NCBI GenBank assembly: GCA_965199165.1
Contig: OZ240681.1
Coordinates: 1,240,001 to 1,304,000 of the forward strand
Reading direction: 5' to 3'
DNA from: LMUY01 sp965199165
GTDB lineage: Bacteria; Pseudomonadota; Alphaproteobacteria; Acetobacterales; Acetobacteraceae
DNA length: 64,000 bases
Shown here: in pieces, positions 8,696 through 16,506 of the stretch
Layout: each line of letters begins with the position of its first letter
How positions within the stretch are numbered: position 1 is the first letter of the stretch
Notes under the pieces: generated by a model
What the model saw: only the letters and a program-made list of their open reading frames with translations
Databases searched by the model: none
Told to the model about the DNA's origin: nothing
Program-made: the position numbers and the translations under genes

Positions 8696-10219
8696 TCAGC
8701 CCGCTCGCACGTCCTTGATGTCGCGGAACACCAGGCCTTCGTTCTGCTCGGACACCCGCCGCAGGCTGAAGGTGGAGGAGGCGAGGAACACCGGGTCGCC
8801 ATCCACGTCGTCCGCCATGGCGGTGCGCTGCACCTGGCTGAACTTGTCGATGGCGGATTTCTCGCCGCTGATCCACCGGGCCAGGGCGTAGGGCACGCCC
8901 TCGAACCCGATGCCGACGCCGTATTCGCCCTGCAGCCGGGCGATCAGCACGTCCAGCTGCAACGTGCCGACGACCCCCACGATCGGCGGGCTGCCATCCT
9001 GCGGGCGGAACAGCTGCACGACGCCCTCCTCCGCCAGCTCCTGCAAGGCCTGCCGCAGCTTCTTCGCCTTCATCGCGTCGTCCAGGCGGACGCGGCGCAG
9101 GATTTCCGGGGCGAAGTAGGGCACGCCGACGAAGTTGATGTCCTCCTCCTCCGACAGCGTGTCGCCGATGCGCAGCGTGCCGTGGTTGGGGATGCCGACC
9201 ACGTCGCCGGCATAGGCCTCGTCGGCGATCTGGCGGTCCCTGGCGAAGAAGAACTGCGGCGCGTGCAAGGGGATCAGCTTGCCGGTGCGGACCTGCCGCA
9301 GCCGCATGCCCCGCTCCAGCTTGCCGGAGCAGACGCGGGCGAAGGCGATGCGGTCGCGGTGGTTCGGGTCCATGTTCGCCTGGATCTTGAACACCAGCGC
9401 CGTCAGCTTGTCCTCGCTCGCGTCGACGATGCGGGTGTCGGCCGGCTGCGCGCGCGGCGGGGGCCCGAAGGCGACCAGGCTGTCCAGCAGGTCGGTGACG
9501 CCGATCTCCTTGATGGCGCTGCCGAAGAACACCGGCGTCAGGTGCCCGGCGTTGAAGCCGTCGCGCTCGAACTCCGGCAGGGCGGCGCGGGCAAGGTCGA
9601 TCTCCTCCGCCATGGCGATCATGCGGTCATCGGCCTGCGACAGCGGCTCGGCGGTGTGCACCTCCCGCGTGCGCAGGTCGTAGGTGCCGGCGAAGGTGGC
9701 GGCGCGGCCGATCGGCCAGGTGACGGGGGCGGTGTCCAGCGCGAGCGTGTTGCTCACCTCGTCGAGCAGCTCGAACGGGTCACGCGCCTCGCGGTCCATC
9801 TTGTTGACGAAGGTCAGGATGGGGATGTCGCGCAGGCGGCAGATCTCGAACAGTTTGCGCGTCCGCGCCTCGATCCCCTTGGCCGCGTCGATCACCATGA
9901 CAGCCGAGTCCACCGCCGTCAGCGTGCGGTAGGTGTCTTCGGAGAAATCCTCATGGCCCGGCGTGTCCAGCAGGTTGAACACGCAGCCGCCGTACTCGAA
10001 CGTCATGACGGAGGTGACGACGGAGATGCCGCGCTCCCGCTCGATCCCCATCCAATCGGATCGGGTGCGGCGGCGCTCGCCCTTGGCGCGGACGTTGCCG
10101 GCCAGCTGGATGGCGCCGCCGGCCCGCAGCAGCCGCTCGGTCAGCGTGGTCTTGCCCGCGTCCGGATGCGAGATGATCGCGAAGGTGCGGCGGCGGGCGA
10201 TCTCTTCGGCGGGGGTCAT
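8696..10219 (-). CDS. prfC: Peptide chain release factor 3
   Basis: A 507-residue translational GTPase. G1 is SHPDAGKTT (residues 17-25), the switch II/G3 motif is DTPGHEDFSEDT, and G4 is NKMDREARDP; the size is close to the ~529 residues of E. coli RF3. It recycles RF1/RF2 from the ribosome after termination. The start chosen is ATG at 10219 (MTPAEEIARR), because the longer frame reads into the palindromic repeat between prfC and rpsD. It is followed closely by the MgtC-family gene. Confidence 0.96.
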   Translation of the reverse strand: MTPAEEIARRRTFAIISHPDAGKTTLTERLLRAGGAIQLAGNVRAKGERRRTRSDWMGIERERGISVVTSVMTFEYGGCVFNLLDTPGHEDFSEDTYRTLTAVDSAVMVIDAAKGIEARTRKLFEICRLRDIPILTFVNKMDREARDPFELLDEVSNTLALDTAPVTWPIGRAATFAGTYDLRTREVHTAEPLSQADDRMIAMAEEIDLARAALPEFERDGFNAGHLTPVFFGSAIKEIGVTDLLDSLVAFGPPPRAQPADTRIVDASEDKLTALVFKIQANMDPNHRDRIAFARVCSGKLERGMRLRQVRTGKLIPLHAPQFFFARDRQIADEAYAGDVVGIPNHGTLRIGDTLSEEEDINFVGVPYFAPEILRRVRLDDAMKAKKLRQALQELAEEGVVQLFRPQDGSPPIVGVVGTLQLDVLIARLQGEYGVGIGFEGVPYALARWISGEKSAIDKFSQVQRTAMADDVDGDPVFLASSTFSLRRVSEQNEGLVFRDIKDVRAG

Positions 10220-10234
10220 GCGCTTCCAACCAAG

Positions 10235-10332
10235 GCTCCCTCTCCCTCTGAGAGAGGGGGCGAGCTGCACAAGCGAGCGAGGACGGGAGCTGCGTGGCCC
10301 TCACCCTGCCCTCTCCCGGAGGGAGAGGGTTT
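10235..10332. repeat. Inverted pair of palindromic repeats between rpsD and prfC
   Basis: Two GC-rich palindromes face each other: CTCCCTCTCCCTCTGAGAGAGG at the left and CCCTCACCCTGCCCTCTCCC..GGAGGGAGAGGG at the right. They match the family seen at 28.7, 40.3, 54.7 and 57.9 kb. The element fills the rpsD-prfC gap and could fold into strong hairpins in the transcript. Confidence 0.8.
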
Positions 10333-10349
10333 GCTGGCGAAGGCGACGC

Positions 10350-10967
10350 TTACCGCGAGTAGAACTCGACCACGAGGTTCGGTTCCATCTGGACCGGGTA
10401 TGGCACGTCCGACAATTTGGGCGCGCGGGCGAAGCGGCCCTTCATCGCCCGGTGGTCGACCTCGAGGTACTCCGGCACGTCGCGCTCGGTGCTCTGCGTG
10501 CTGTCGAGCAGCACCGCGAGCTGCTTGGACTTCTCCCGCACCTCGATGCTGTCGCCGTCCTTGACCAGGTAGGACGGGATGTTCACCCGCTTGCCGTTCA
10601 CCAGCACATGGCCGTGGTTGACGAATTGGCGCGAGGCGAAGGGCGTGATGGCGAACTTCAGCCGGTAGATCACCGCGTCCAGCCGGCGCTCCAGCAGCTC
10701 GATCAGGTTCTCGGACGTGTCCCCCTTGCGGCGCACCGCCTCGTCGTAATACTTGCGGAACTGCTTCTCGCCGATGTTGCCGTAATAGCCCTTCAGCTTC
10801 TGCTTCGCCATCAACTGGATGCCGAAATCGGTCGGCTTCTGCTTGCGGCGCTGGCCGTGCTGGCCGGGGCCGTAATCGTGCTTGTTGATCGGCGACTTGG
10901 CCCGGCCCCAGAGATTGACGCCGAGGCGGCGGTTGATCTTGTACTTGCTTTCGGCGCGCTTGGTCAT
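10350..10967 (-). CDS. rpsD: 30S ribosomal protein S4
   Basis: A 205-residue S4 protein. It has the S4 N-terminal domain with NRRLGVNLWGRAKSP and DYGPGQHGQRRKQK, then the S4 RNA-binding fold (ERRLDAVIYRLKFA, RQFVNHGHVLVNGKRVNIPSY) and the C-terminal VEFYSR. It is a primary 16S rRNA binder in 30S assembly. The ATG at 10967 gives the expected MTKRAESKYK-like start; the extension upstream is noncoding. It stands alone, outside the alpha operon, as usual in Alphaproteobacteria. Confidence 0.98.
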   Translation of the reverse strand: MTKRAESKYKINRRLGVNLWGRAKSPINKHDYGPGQHGQRRKQKPTDFGIQLMAKQKLKGYYGNIGEKQFRKYYDEAVRRKGDTSENLIELLERRLDAVIYRLKFAITPFASRQFVNHGHVLVNGKRVNIPSYLVKDGDSIEVREKSKQLAVLLDSTQSTERDVPEYLEVDHRAMKGRFARAPKLSDVPYPVQMEPNLVVEFYSR

Positions 10968-11142
10968 GCGCAAGGCACTCCATTCTATGCCGCCCACATT
11001 GGAGCGTTGTTGCACCGGTAGTCCGAAATGGCGTTCGGCGGGAGCAGGCCCCGGAGGCCTGTCCACGTTCCCGGCAGTGCGCGGGGGTTACGCCGGGCCC
11101 TCCGCCTTGTCAAACCGGCGGCGCGGCGGCATCTGCCGTGGC

Positions 11143-11361
11143 ATGATCAACCGCGGCGACATCATCTGGCTGGGCGTGGCCTCCGGCGTGACGGGGGGAT
11201 TGATCGGCGGGATGATGCTCGGCATCGGCATCGCGATGATGCTGGAAGGCGTGTATGTCGGGCTGCTGCTGATCTCGGTCGGCGCGCCCTGCTCCGGGCT
11301 GATCGGCTGGCTGCTCGCCCGCAAGCTGGCCAAGCGGCTGGCGCCGGGCGGCGCCGGCTGA
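11143..11361 (+). CDS. Small membrane protein, unknown function
   Basis: A 72-residue protein with two predicted transmembrane segments: about residues 7-35, rich in Gly and Met (GGLIGGMMLGIGIAMM), and about 38-58 (GLLLISVGAPCSGLIGWLL), ending in a basic tail (RKLAKRL). I do not recognise the family. The start MINRGD is the first ATG after a region antisense to the rpsD leader. It is divergent from rpsD and about 85 bp upstream of the thioredoxin gene. The strong hydrophobic pattern argues for a real gene. Confidence 0.55.
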   Translation: MINRGDIIWLGVASGVTGGLIGGMMLGIGIAMMLEGVYVGLLLISVGAPCSGLIGWLLARKLAKRLAPGGAG

Positions 11362-11445
11362 CCCTGTCGCGGATTTAACGACCAGCGGGTGCATTGGCAG
11401 GCTCGCCGGCGCTATGATCAGGCATCGGAATAGGAGTGGGTCCGC

Positions 11446-11835
11446 ATGCGCTTCACGATTGCCTTTGCGACGATCGGCCTTGGTTTGGCGAGCTTGGTGA
11501 GCGCGCGAGCCGCGACGGAGGCGACTTACAGCGACAGTGGCTTCACGGCGGCGCAACAGGCGGGCAAGCCGATCCTGATCGACATCACGGCGCCCTGGTG
11601 CCCGGTCTGCGCCAAGCAGAACCCGATCCTGGCGGAACTCTACACCACGCCGGAGTTCAAGGACCTGCAGGTGTTCCACGTCGATTTCGACACCAGCAAG
11701 CCGCTGCTGCGCACCTTGGGCGTGCAGATGCAGTCCACCATGATCGTGTATCACGGCGCCACCGAAGAGGGCCGCGCCACGGGCGTGACGGCCGCGCCGG
11801 CCATCCACGACCTGCTGGCCAAGGCGAACGGCTGA
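11446..11835 (+). CDS. Periplasmic thioredoxin-fold protein
   Basis: A 129-residue protein with a signal peptide (MRFTIAFATIGLGLASLVSARA) and a thioredoxin fold with redox motif WCPVC at residues 51-55 (Cys52 and Cys55), followed by the core strand VFHVDFDTSK. CPVC is closer to DsbD-gamma/TlpA-like reductants than to the CGPC of thioredoxin. The next gene, a CcdA-like membrane protein, starts 4 bp after the stop, so the pair probably acts as a split DsbD: CcdA carries electrons across the membrane to this protein. The final substrate is not evident. GGAG upstream supports the ATG start. Confidence 0.85.
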   Translation: MRFTIAFATIGLGLASLVSARAATEATYSDSGFTAAQQAGKPILIDITAPWCPVCAKQNPILAELYTTPEFKDLQVFHVDFDTSKPLLRTLGVQMQSTMIVYHGATEEGRATGVTAAPAIHDLLAKANG

Positions 11836-11839
11836 CGCG

Positions 11840-12562
11840 ATGACCGTCGGGAGCATCGGCGCCGGCTACCTGGCGGGCGTGCTCTCGACGCTGTCGCCCT
11901 GCGTGCTGCCGCTGCTGCCGTTGGTGGTGGGCAGCGCGGTGGCGGTGCATCGTGCGGGCGCGTTGGTGCTGGCGGCGGGGCTGGCGCTGTCGTTCACCGC
12001 CATCGGGCTGTTCATCGCCACGGTCGGGCTCGCGATCGGCCTGGACGGAGATGTGTTCCGCACCGCATCCGCCGTGCTGCTGATGGCGATCGGCGTGGTG
12101 CTGCTGAGCGGCGCGCTGCAAGCACGATTTGCCGGCGTGACGGGTGGCGTCGGCGACGCTGGCAACCGATTGCTGACGCGCCTTGCACCAAAAGGCCGTG
12201 GCGGCCAGTTCATTGTCGGCGTCGTGCTCGGCGCCGTGTGGAGCCCCTGCGTCGGCCCGACCCTCGGCGCCGCTTCCGTGCTGGCAACTCGTGGCCAAGA
12301 CCTGGCGGCGGTGGCGGTCGTCATGCTGGCGTTTGGGCTTGGCGCGGCGACCCCGCTGCTGCTGGTTTCGTTCCTGTCCAGAGGCGCACTCACCCGCTGG
12401 CGCGGGCGCATTGCACAGGCTGGCCACGTGGGAAAGGTGTTGCTGGGCGGCAGTGCCGTTGCGGTTTCGCTGCTGATCCTGACCGGGCTGGACCGCTCAG
12501 TCGAGACGGTGCTGGTGAACGCCTCACCGGATTGGCTAACGGACCTGACCACGCACTTCTAA
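11840..12562 (+). CDS. CcdA/DsbD-type transmembrane electron carrier
   Basis: A 240-residue membrane protein with about six hydrophobic segments. The paired cysteines of the CcdA/DsbD-beta family are present: STLSPCVLPLLP (Cys21) and VWSPCVGPTLG (Cys137), at the inverted-repeat positions expected for electron transfer across the membrane. It follows the thioredoxin-like gene by 4 bp. The pair probably delivers reducing power from cytoplasmic thioredoxin to a periplasmic target. The target could be cytochrome c maturation or a disulfide-stressed protein, but no cytochrome gene is nearby. Confidence 0.88.
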   Translation: MTVGSIGAGYLAGVLSTLSPCVLPLLPLVVGSAVAVHRAGALVLAAGLALSFTAIGLFIATVGLAIGLDGDVFRTASAVLLMAIGVVLLSGALQARFAGVTGGVGDAGNRLLTRLAPKGRGGQFIVGVVLGAVWSPCVGPTLGAASVLATRGQDLAAVAVVMLAFGLGAATPLLLVSFLSRGALTRWRGRIAQAGHVGKVLLGGSAVAVSLLILTGLDRSVETVLVNASPDWLTDLTTHF

Positions 12563-12642
12563 CGGCGGGCACCTGCGACTTGCTGACCTTGGTGGAAGTT
12601 CGCCCATAGTGGTGAACAGGACACGGTCGCCCGATCAAGACC

Positions 12643-13179
12643 TTAGATGGCCGGGCGCAGTGATAAAGCCTGCTTGGTCCTGGCTATAAACTCAGCTTTT
12701 AGCTCGTTATACTTGGGTCGGTTCTCAGGAGCCGAAGCCACGGCTCGCGCCTTTTCGGCTTGGTAGGCCGCACGTAGTTGAGCGTCGTTGCGTAGGGCAT
12801 CTCGGAAGGCGAGGTTGAGACCCCAGTGGACGCTCTGAAAGTCCACAATGTGGATAAGGTGAGTACGGTCCGTTGCGTCGTTGCCGCGTCCAAAGATGTG
12901 GTGGCCGGGCACACCGACGTTGGCAGCATAGTCATAACCAAGGAGTTCAAGGGGCTCCTTGCAGCGCGCCCAATCGTCTAAAGGCGCGACACCTACCAAG
13001 ATGTCGATTATCGGCTTCGCGGTCATCCCCTGAACTGCGGTCGATCCGTAGTGCTCAACTCCCTTCGGTAAACCGTGCAGAGCTGCGACTATACGATCTC
13101 TCTCCTGGGTGAACGCAGATCGCCATCCTGGATCATAGGGCACGAGAACGTTACGACCGTGTTTAAGACCCAGCATCAC
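12643..13179 (-). CDS. GrpB family protein (UPF0157, nucleotidyltransferase-like)
   Basis: A 178-residue GrpB-domain protein. It carries VPYDPGWRSAFTQERDRI near the start, the characteristic VEHYGSTAVQGMTAKPIIDI (residues about 41-60) of the nucleotidyltransferase-like fold, and the conserved His-rich stretch GVPGHHIFGRGND plus RTHLIHIVDF. The molecular function of GrpB proteins is not established. Its base composition is lower in GC than its neighbours and it is followed by a long inverted repeat, so it may have been acquired. Confidence 0.88.
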   Translation of the reverse strand: MMLGLKHGRNVLVPYDPGWRSAFTQERDRIVAALHGLPKGVEHYGSTAVQGMTAKPIIDILVGVAPLDDWARCKEPLELLGYDYAANVGVPGHHIFGRGNDATDRTHLIHIVDFQSVHWGLNLAFRDALRNDAQLRAAYQAEKARAVASAPENRPKYNELKAEFIARTKQALSLRPAI

Positions 13180-13217
13180 GCGTCCTGGGGTCAGGATGGA
13201 TGAGTTGCGGAAAGGGT

Positions 13218-13348
13218 GTAGCCCGCATCGCGCTTGGGCGATGCGGGACTTCCGACGGATACAGCCCGCAAGCTAAGCGTACACCGTAGCGGGAAGATGG
13301 ACGAGCACGGCCGACGCTCCCGCATCGCCCAAGCGCGATACGGGCTAC
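13218..13348. repeat. 131-bp MITE-like element with 31-bp terminal inverted repeats
   Basis: The left arm (13218-13248, beginning GTAGCCCGCATCGCGC) and right arm (13318-13348, ending GCGATACGGGCTAC) are reverse complements over 31 bases with one mismatch, separated by 69 bases. It lies in the GrpB-TrmJ intergenic space and encodes nothing. The structure fits a miniature inverted-repeat element or a large intergenic hairpin; no target-site duplication was identified. Confidence 0.75.
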
Positions 13349-13408
13349 GCGGCTGTGGAGCCGGAAGCCGTCGAACGTCGGACAAACCCAAGCGTGAGCT
13401 TGCAACCA

Positions 13409-14266
13409 TCAGCTGTCGGTCGAACCCTCGCCCTCGTCAATGGGCAAGAGACTTCCTCCAGGCCGTCCATTCGGCTCGGACAGCGCCTCCGGTCGTCCCC
13501 GCCGCATGCGACCGAGCGACAGCTCCGCCACGATCCCGTGGAGCGTGCGGATCTCCTGCGCCGTGACCTCGCCGCGCTGGAACAGATGGCGGATGTTGCG
13601 CACCATGCCGGCGCGCTTCGGCTGGTTGCGCAGGAAGCCGCAGGCGTCCAGTTCCGCGACGAGGTGCTCCATAAGCCCGTCCACCGCGCCCTTCTTGGCG
13701 ACGGCGGTCTCATGGGTCACCAGCACGCGGCCCGGCGTGGCGTCCGCGGCGGTCCACCACTCGTAGGCCATGACCATGACCGCCTGGGCCAGGTTCAGCG
13801 ACATGAAGGCCGGGTTCAGCGCGAAGCGGACCAGCGTGTCGGCCTCCGCCATGTCGTCGTTGTCCAGCCCGGCGCGCTCCGGCCCGAACAGGATGCCGCA
13901 GCGCAGGGCGCGCCCGGTCGCCTCGTGCACCGCCTCGGCGGCGGCGCGGGCGGTCATCACCGGCTTGGTGATGTGGCGCGGGCGCGGGCAGGTCGCGAAC
14001 ACCCGGTGCAGGTCCGCCACGGCGTCCGCCACCGTGTCGTGCACGCTCAGCGCGTCCAGGATGCGGTCGGCGCCGGAGGCCATGCGCCAGGCCCGCTCCT
14101 GCGGCCAGCCGTCCCGCGGCGCCACCAGGCGCAGGTGGAACAGCCCGCCATTGCCCATCGCCCGGGCGACGCTGCCGATGTTGTCGGCCAGCTGCGGGCG
14201 CACCAGGACCACGACCGGGCTGCCCGGGATCGGCTCCAGCGGGGCGCCGCCGTCGCGGCCGGTCAC
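13409..14266 (-). CDS. TrmJ-type RNA 2'-O-methyltransferase (SpoU/TrmH family)
   Basis: A 285-residue SPOUT-class methyltransferase. Motif 1 is LVRPQLADNIGSVARAM, motif 2 is LFGPERAGLDNDD and motif 3 is LNPAFMSLNLAQAVMVMAYE, forming the trefoil-knot SAM site; a C-terminal helical extension follows as in TrmJ, which methylates the 2'-OH of residue 32 in tRNA. The start is taken as GTG at 14266, which overlaps the upstream DUF305 stop as GTGA; an ATG 24 bases further upstream is possible. Exact specificity (tRNA position 32) is by family resemblance. Confidence 0.9.
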   Translation of the reverse strand: MTGRDGGAPLEPIPGSPVVVLVRPQLADNIGSVARAMGNGGLFHLRLVAPRDGWPQERAWRMASGADRILDALSVHDTVADAVADLHRVFATCPRPRHITKPVMTARAAAEAVHEATGRALRCGILFGPERAGLDNDDMAEADTLVRFALNPAFMSLNLAQAVMVMAYEWWTAADATPGRVLVTHETAVAKKGAVDGLMEHLVAELDACGFLRNQPKRAGMVRNIRHLFQRGEVTAQEIRTLHGIVAELSLGRMRRGRPEALSEPNGRPGGSLLPIDEGEGSTDS

Positions 14267-14595
14267 GGCGCGGGGTGTTGCGCCAGCCACCGCCGCATGA
14301 ACGCCTGCTCCCTGGTCTGGGAGGCGACGATCTGCCGGGCGAGCCGCAGCAACGCCGGATCGTGGCCGAATTGCAGCTCCACCCGCGCCATGCCGACCGC
14401 ACCCTGGTGGTGCGGCAGCATGCCCGTGACGAAATCGCGGTCCACGTCGCCGGAATAGGGGTGGTCCATCCCCTGCATCATCCCCGCCATGGCGTGCTTG
14501 TAGCCTGCGGTGGCGGGCGTGTCGGGCGCCTGCGCCGCAGCCTTGGCACAGAGCAGCAGCAGGGCGGCCAGCGTGGATCGGATCATGCCTTGCAC
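14263..14595 (-). CDS. DUF305 family secreted protein
   Basis: A 110-residue protein with an N-terminal signal peptide (LAALLLLCAKAAAQA) and the DUF305 core DFVTGMLPHHQGAVGMARVEL, including the conserved His-His pair, plus a Met-rich stretch (HAMAGMMQGMDH). DUF305 proteins are periplasmic or secreted, often near copper-handling genes, and may bind metal through His/Met; function is unproven. It starts 1 bp from the cysS stop and its own stop overlaps the TrmJ-like start, so it sits inside a cysS-DUF305-trmJ run. Confidence 0.88.
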   Translation of the reverse strand: MQGMIRSTLAALLLLCAKAAAQAPDTPATAGYKHAMAGMMQGMDHPYSGDVDRDFVTGMLPHHQGAVGMARVELQFGHDPALLRLARQIVASQTREQAFMRRWLAQHPAP

Positions 14596-14596
14596 C

Positions 14597-15937
14597 TCAT
14601 GTCACACGCCACGTCGTGCCGCCGGGTCCGTCCTCCAGCACCACGCCCTGGTCGGCCAGGCCGGCCCGGATGGCGTCCGCCCGCGCGAAGTCCCGCGCCC
14701 GGCGCGCCGCCAGCCGCTCGGCGATGGCGGCCTCGATCGCGGTGGGGTCCACCCCCTGGCGGAACCACGCGCCCGGGCCCTGGCCGAGCAGGCCGAGCAT
14801 CGCGCCCCCCGCCTTCAGGCAAGCCCGAGCCTGCGCGTCGCCGGCGAGCGCCGCGTCGGCAAAAGCACGCAGATGGGCGATGGCGAGCGGCGTGTTCAGG
14901 TCGTCGCACAGCGCGTCCAGCACCGCGTCCGGCGGGTCCGCCGGGTCCACGGAGCCATCGCCCAGGGCGCGGTAGAACCGGTCGAGTTCACGCCGGCTCT
15001 CCTCCAGCGCCTGCGCCGTGAAGTCGAGCGGCGCGCGGTAGTGCGTGCGCAGCAGCAACAGCCGCGCCACCTCGCCCGGCACGCGGTCCAGCACGTCCCG
15101 TATGGTGGTGAAGTTGCCGAGCGACTTGGACATCTTCTGTCCGTCGACGCGCAGCATGCCGTTATGGATCCAGATGCGGGCGAAGCCGCTGCCGGGGAAG
15201 GCGCAGCAGGACTGCGCCCGCTCGTTCTCGTGGTGCGGGAACAGCAGGTCAGCGCCCCCGGCGTGGATGTCGAAGCTTTCGCCCAAATAGCGCCAGGCCA
15301 TCGCGCTGCACTCGATGTGCCATCCCGGGCGGCCGCGACCCCACGGGCTGTCCCAGCCCGGCAGGTCGGGCCCGGAGGGTTTCCACAGCACGAAATCACC
15401 GGGGTCGCGCTTGAACGGCGCCACGTCCACCCGGGCGCCGGCCAGCAGCTCGTCCGGGCTGCGGCCGGACAGCCGACCGTACTCCGCGTAGCTGGCGACG
15501 GCGAACAGCACGTGGCTTTCCGCCGGATAGGCGTGGCCGGAGGCGACCAGCCGCTCGATCAGGGCGACCATCTCGGCGACGTGTGCCGTGGCCCGCGGCT
15601 CCACGTCCGGCGGGACGACGCCCAGCGCCGCGATGTCGGTGTGGAAGTCAGCCAGGGTGCGCTCCGTCACCGCCGCGATGGTCTGCCCGCTGGCGGCGGC
15701 GCGGGCGTTGATCTTGTCGTCCACGTCCGTGATGTTGCGGACGTAGGTGACGCGCGGGTAGAGCTGCCGCAGCAGGCGCACCAGCACGTCGTTCACCACC
15801 TCCGGTCGGCCGTTGCCGATATGGGCGCGGTCGTACACCGTCGGTCCGCAGGCGTACAGCCGCACATGCATCGGGTCGACGGGGACGAGCGGCTCGCGCC
15901 GCCGCGACAGGCTGTTGTGTAGCGTCAGGATCGGCAT
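14597..15937 (-). CDS. cysS: Cysteinyl-tRNA synthetase
   Basis: A 446-residue class I aminoacyl-tRNA synthetase. It has CGPTVYDRAHIGNGR (Cys30 zinc ligand and HIGN at 39-42), the zinc-site motif GWHIECSAM, GGADLLFPHHENE and the KMSKSLGNF signature around residue 265. It charges tRNA-Cys. The ATG at 15937 gives the usual N-terminus (MPILTLHNSLSRRRE); the much longer open frame upstream runs antisense through gltX and is not coding. It heads a likely operon with DUF305 and trmJ-like genes. Confidence 0.97.
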   Translation of the reverse strand: MPILTLHNSLSRRREPLVPVDPMHVRLYACGPTVYDRAHIGNGRPEVVNDVLVRLLRQLYPRVTYVRNITDVDDKINARAAASGQTIAAVTERTLADFHTDIAALGVVPPDVEPRATAHVAEMVALIERLVASGHAYPAESHVLFAVASYAEYGRLSGRSPDELLAGARVDVAPFKRDPGDFVLWKPSGPDLPGWDSPWGRGRPGWHIECSAMAWRYLGESFDIHAGGADLLFPHHENERAQSCCAFPGSGFARIWIHNGMLRVDGQKMSKSLGNFTTIRDVLDRVPGEVARLLLLRTHYRAPLDFTAQALEESRRELDRFYRALGDGSVDPADPPDAVLDALCDDLNTPLAIAHLRAFADAALAGDAQARACLKAGGAMLGLLGQGPGAWFRQGVDPTAIEAAIAERLAARRARDFARADAIRAGLADQGVVLEDGPGGTTWRVT

Positions 15938-15976
15938 GGCGTCCTGTTCTGGTGCAGCGCGCGACCGCTGACAACC

Positions 15977-15996
15977 AGAGCAGCGGACGCTGCTCT
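15977..15996. terminator. Hairpin upstream of cysS
   Basis: AGAGCAG-CGGACG-CTGCTCT is a perfect 7-bp stem with a 6-base loop. It lies between the DUF2721 gene and cysS with no U-run, so it may be a weak terminator or attenuator-like hairpin in the cysS leader. Confidence 0.4.
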
Positions 15997-16010
15997 CTCC
16001 ACAGTCAAGC

Positions 16011-16037
16011 AGAGCATGATCGAAGGGATCATGCTCT
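16011..16037. terminator. Perfect 11-bp hairpin at the 3' end of the DUF2721 gene
   Basis: AGAGCATGATC-GAAGG-GATCATGCTCT is a perfect 11-bp stem with a 5-base loop. Its right arm runs into the stop codon of the DUF2721 gene (minus strand). No clear U-run follows. It probably ends the gltX-DUF2721 transcript or protects its 3' end. Confidence 0.5.
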
Positions 16038-16506
16038 AGGCCGGTTTGGGCCGCGGCATGGGCCCCTCGCGCCGGATGCCGTGCCAGGCAAGGATCGTGT
16101 CGACGATGAACGCCCCCAGCGATGCCACGGTGCAGCCGAGCGCCACGCCGAACACCCACAACAGCAGCAGGCTGTCGGCGGCATCGCGCAACGTCACCAG
16201 GAACAGGGTGAAGGCGGCCGCGCAGGTGAAGGCGCCGCCCAGCCCGGCGAGGATCACGCAGGCGTCGAGCGCCAGGCGCCGCCGCCGCAACCGCAACAGG
16301 TGCCGGTACAAGCCGATGATGATGGCATCGTCGGTCTCCGCCTTCATCAGCTCGGTGATGTGCTCGCCATGGTCCGAGACCCGCACCAGCCGCTGGTTGA
16401 AGACGTTCAACAGGCTGGCGATGCCCGTGAGCAGGAAGATCGGCGCCAGGGCCGTCTGGATGATGTGCCCGGGATCGACCGATGCAGCAGCTCCGAGATT
16501 GCCCAT
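16036..16506 (-). CDS. DUF2721 family membrane protein
   Basis: A 156-residue membrane protein with the DUF2721 N-terminal signature IIQTALAPIFLLTGIASLLN and the short motif QRLVRVSDHG. Three to four hydrophobic segments are visible (residues about 14-34, 83-104, 112-140), with a basic loop LLRLRRRRLAL between them. Function of the family is unknown. Its ATG abuts the gltX stop, and its own stop codon lies within a perfect hairpin. Confidence 0.88.
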   Translation of the reverse strand: MGNLGAAASVDPGHIIQTALAPIFLLTGIASLLNVFNQRLVRVSDHGEHITELMKAETDDAIIIGLYRHLLRLRRRRLALDACVILAGLGGAFTCAAAFTLFLVTLRDAADSLLLLWVFGVALGCTVASLGAFIVDTILAWHGIRREGPMPRPKPA

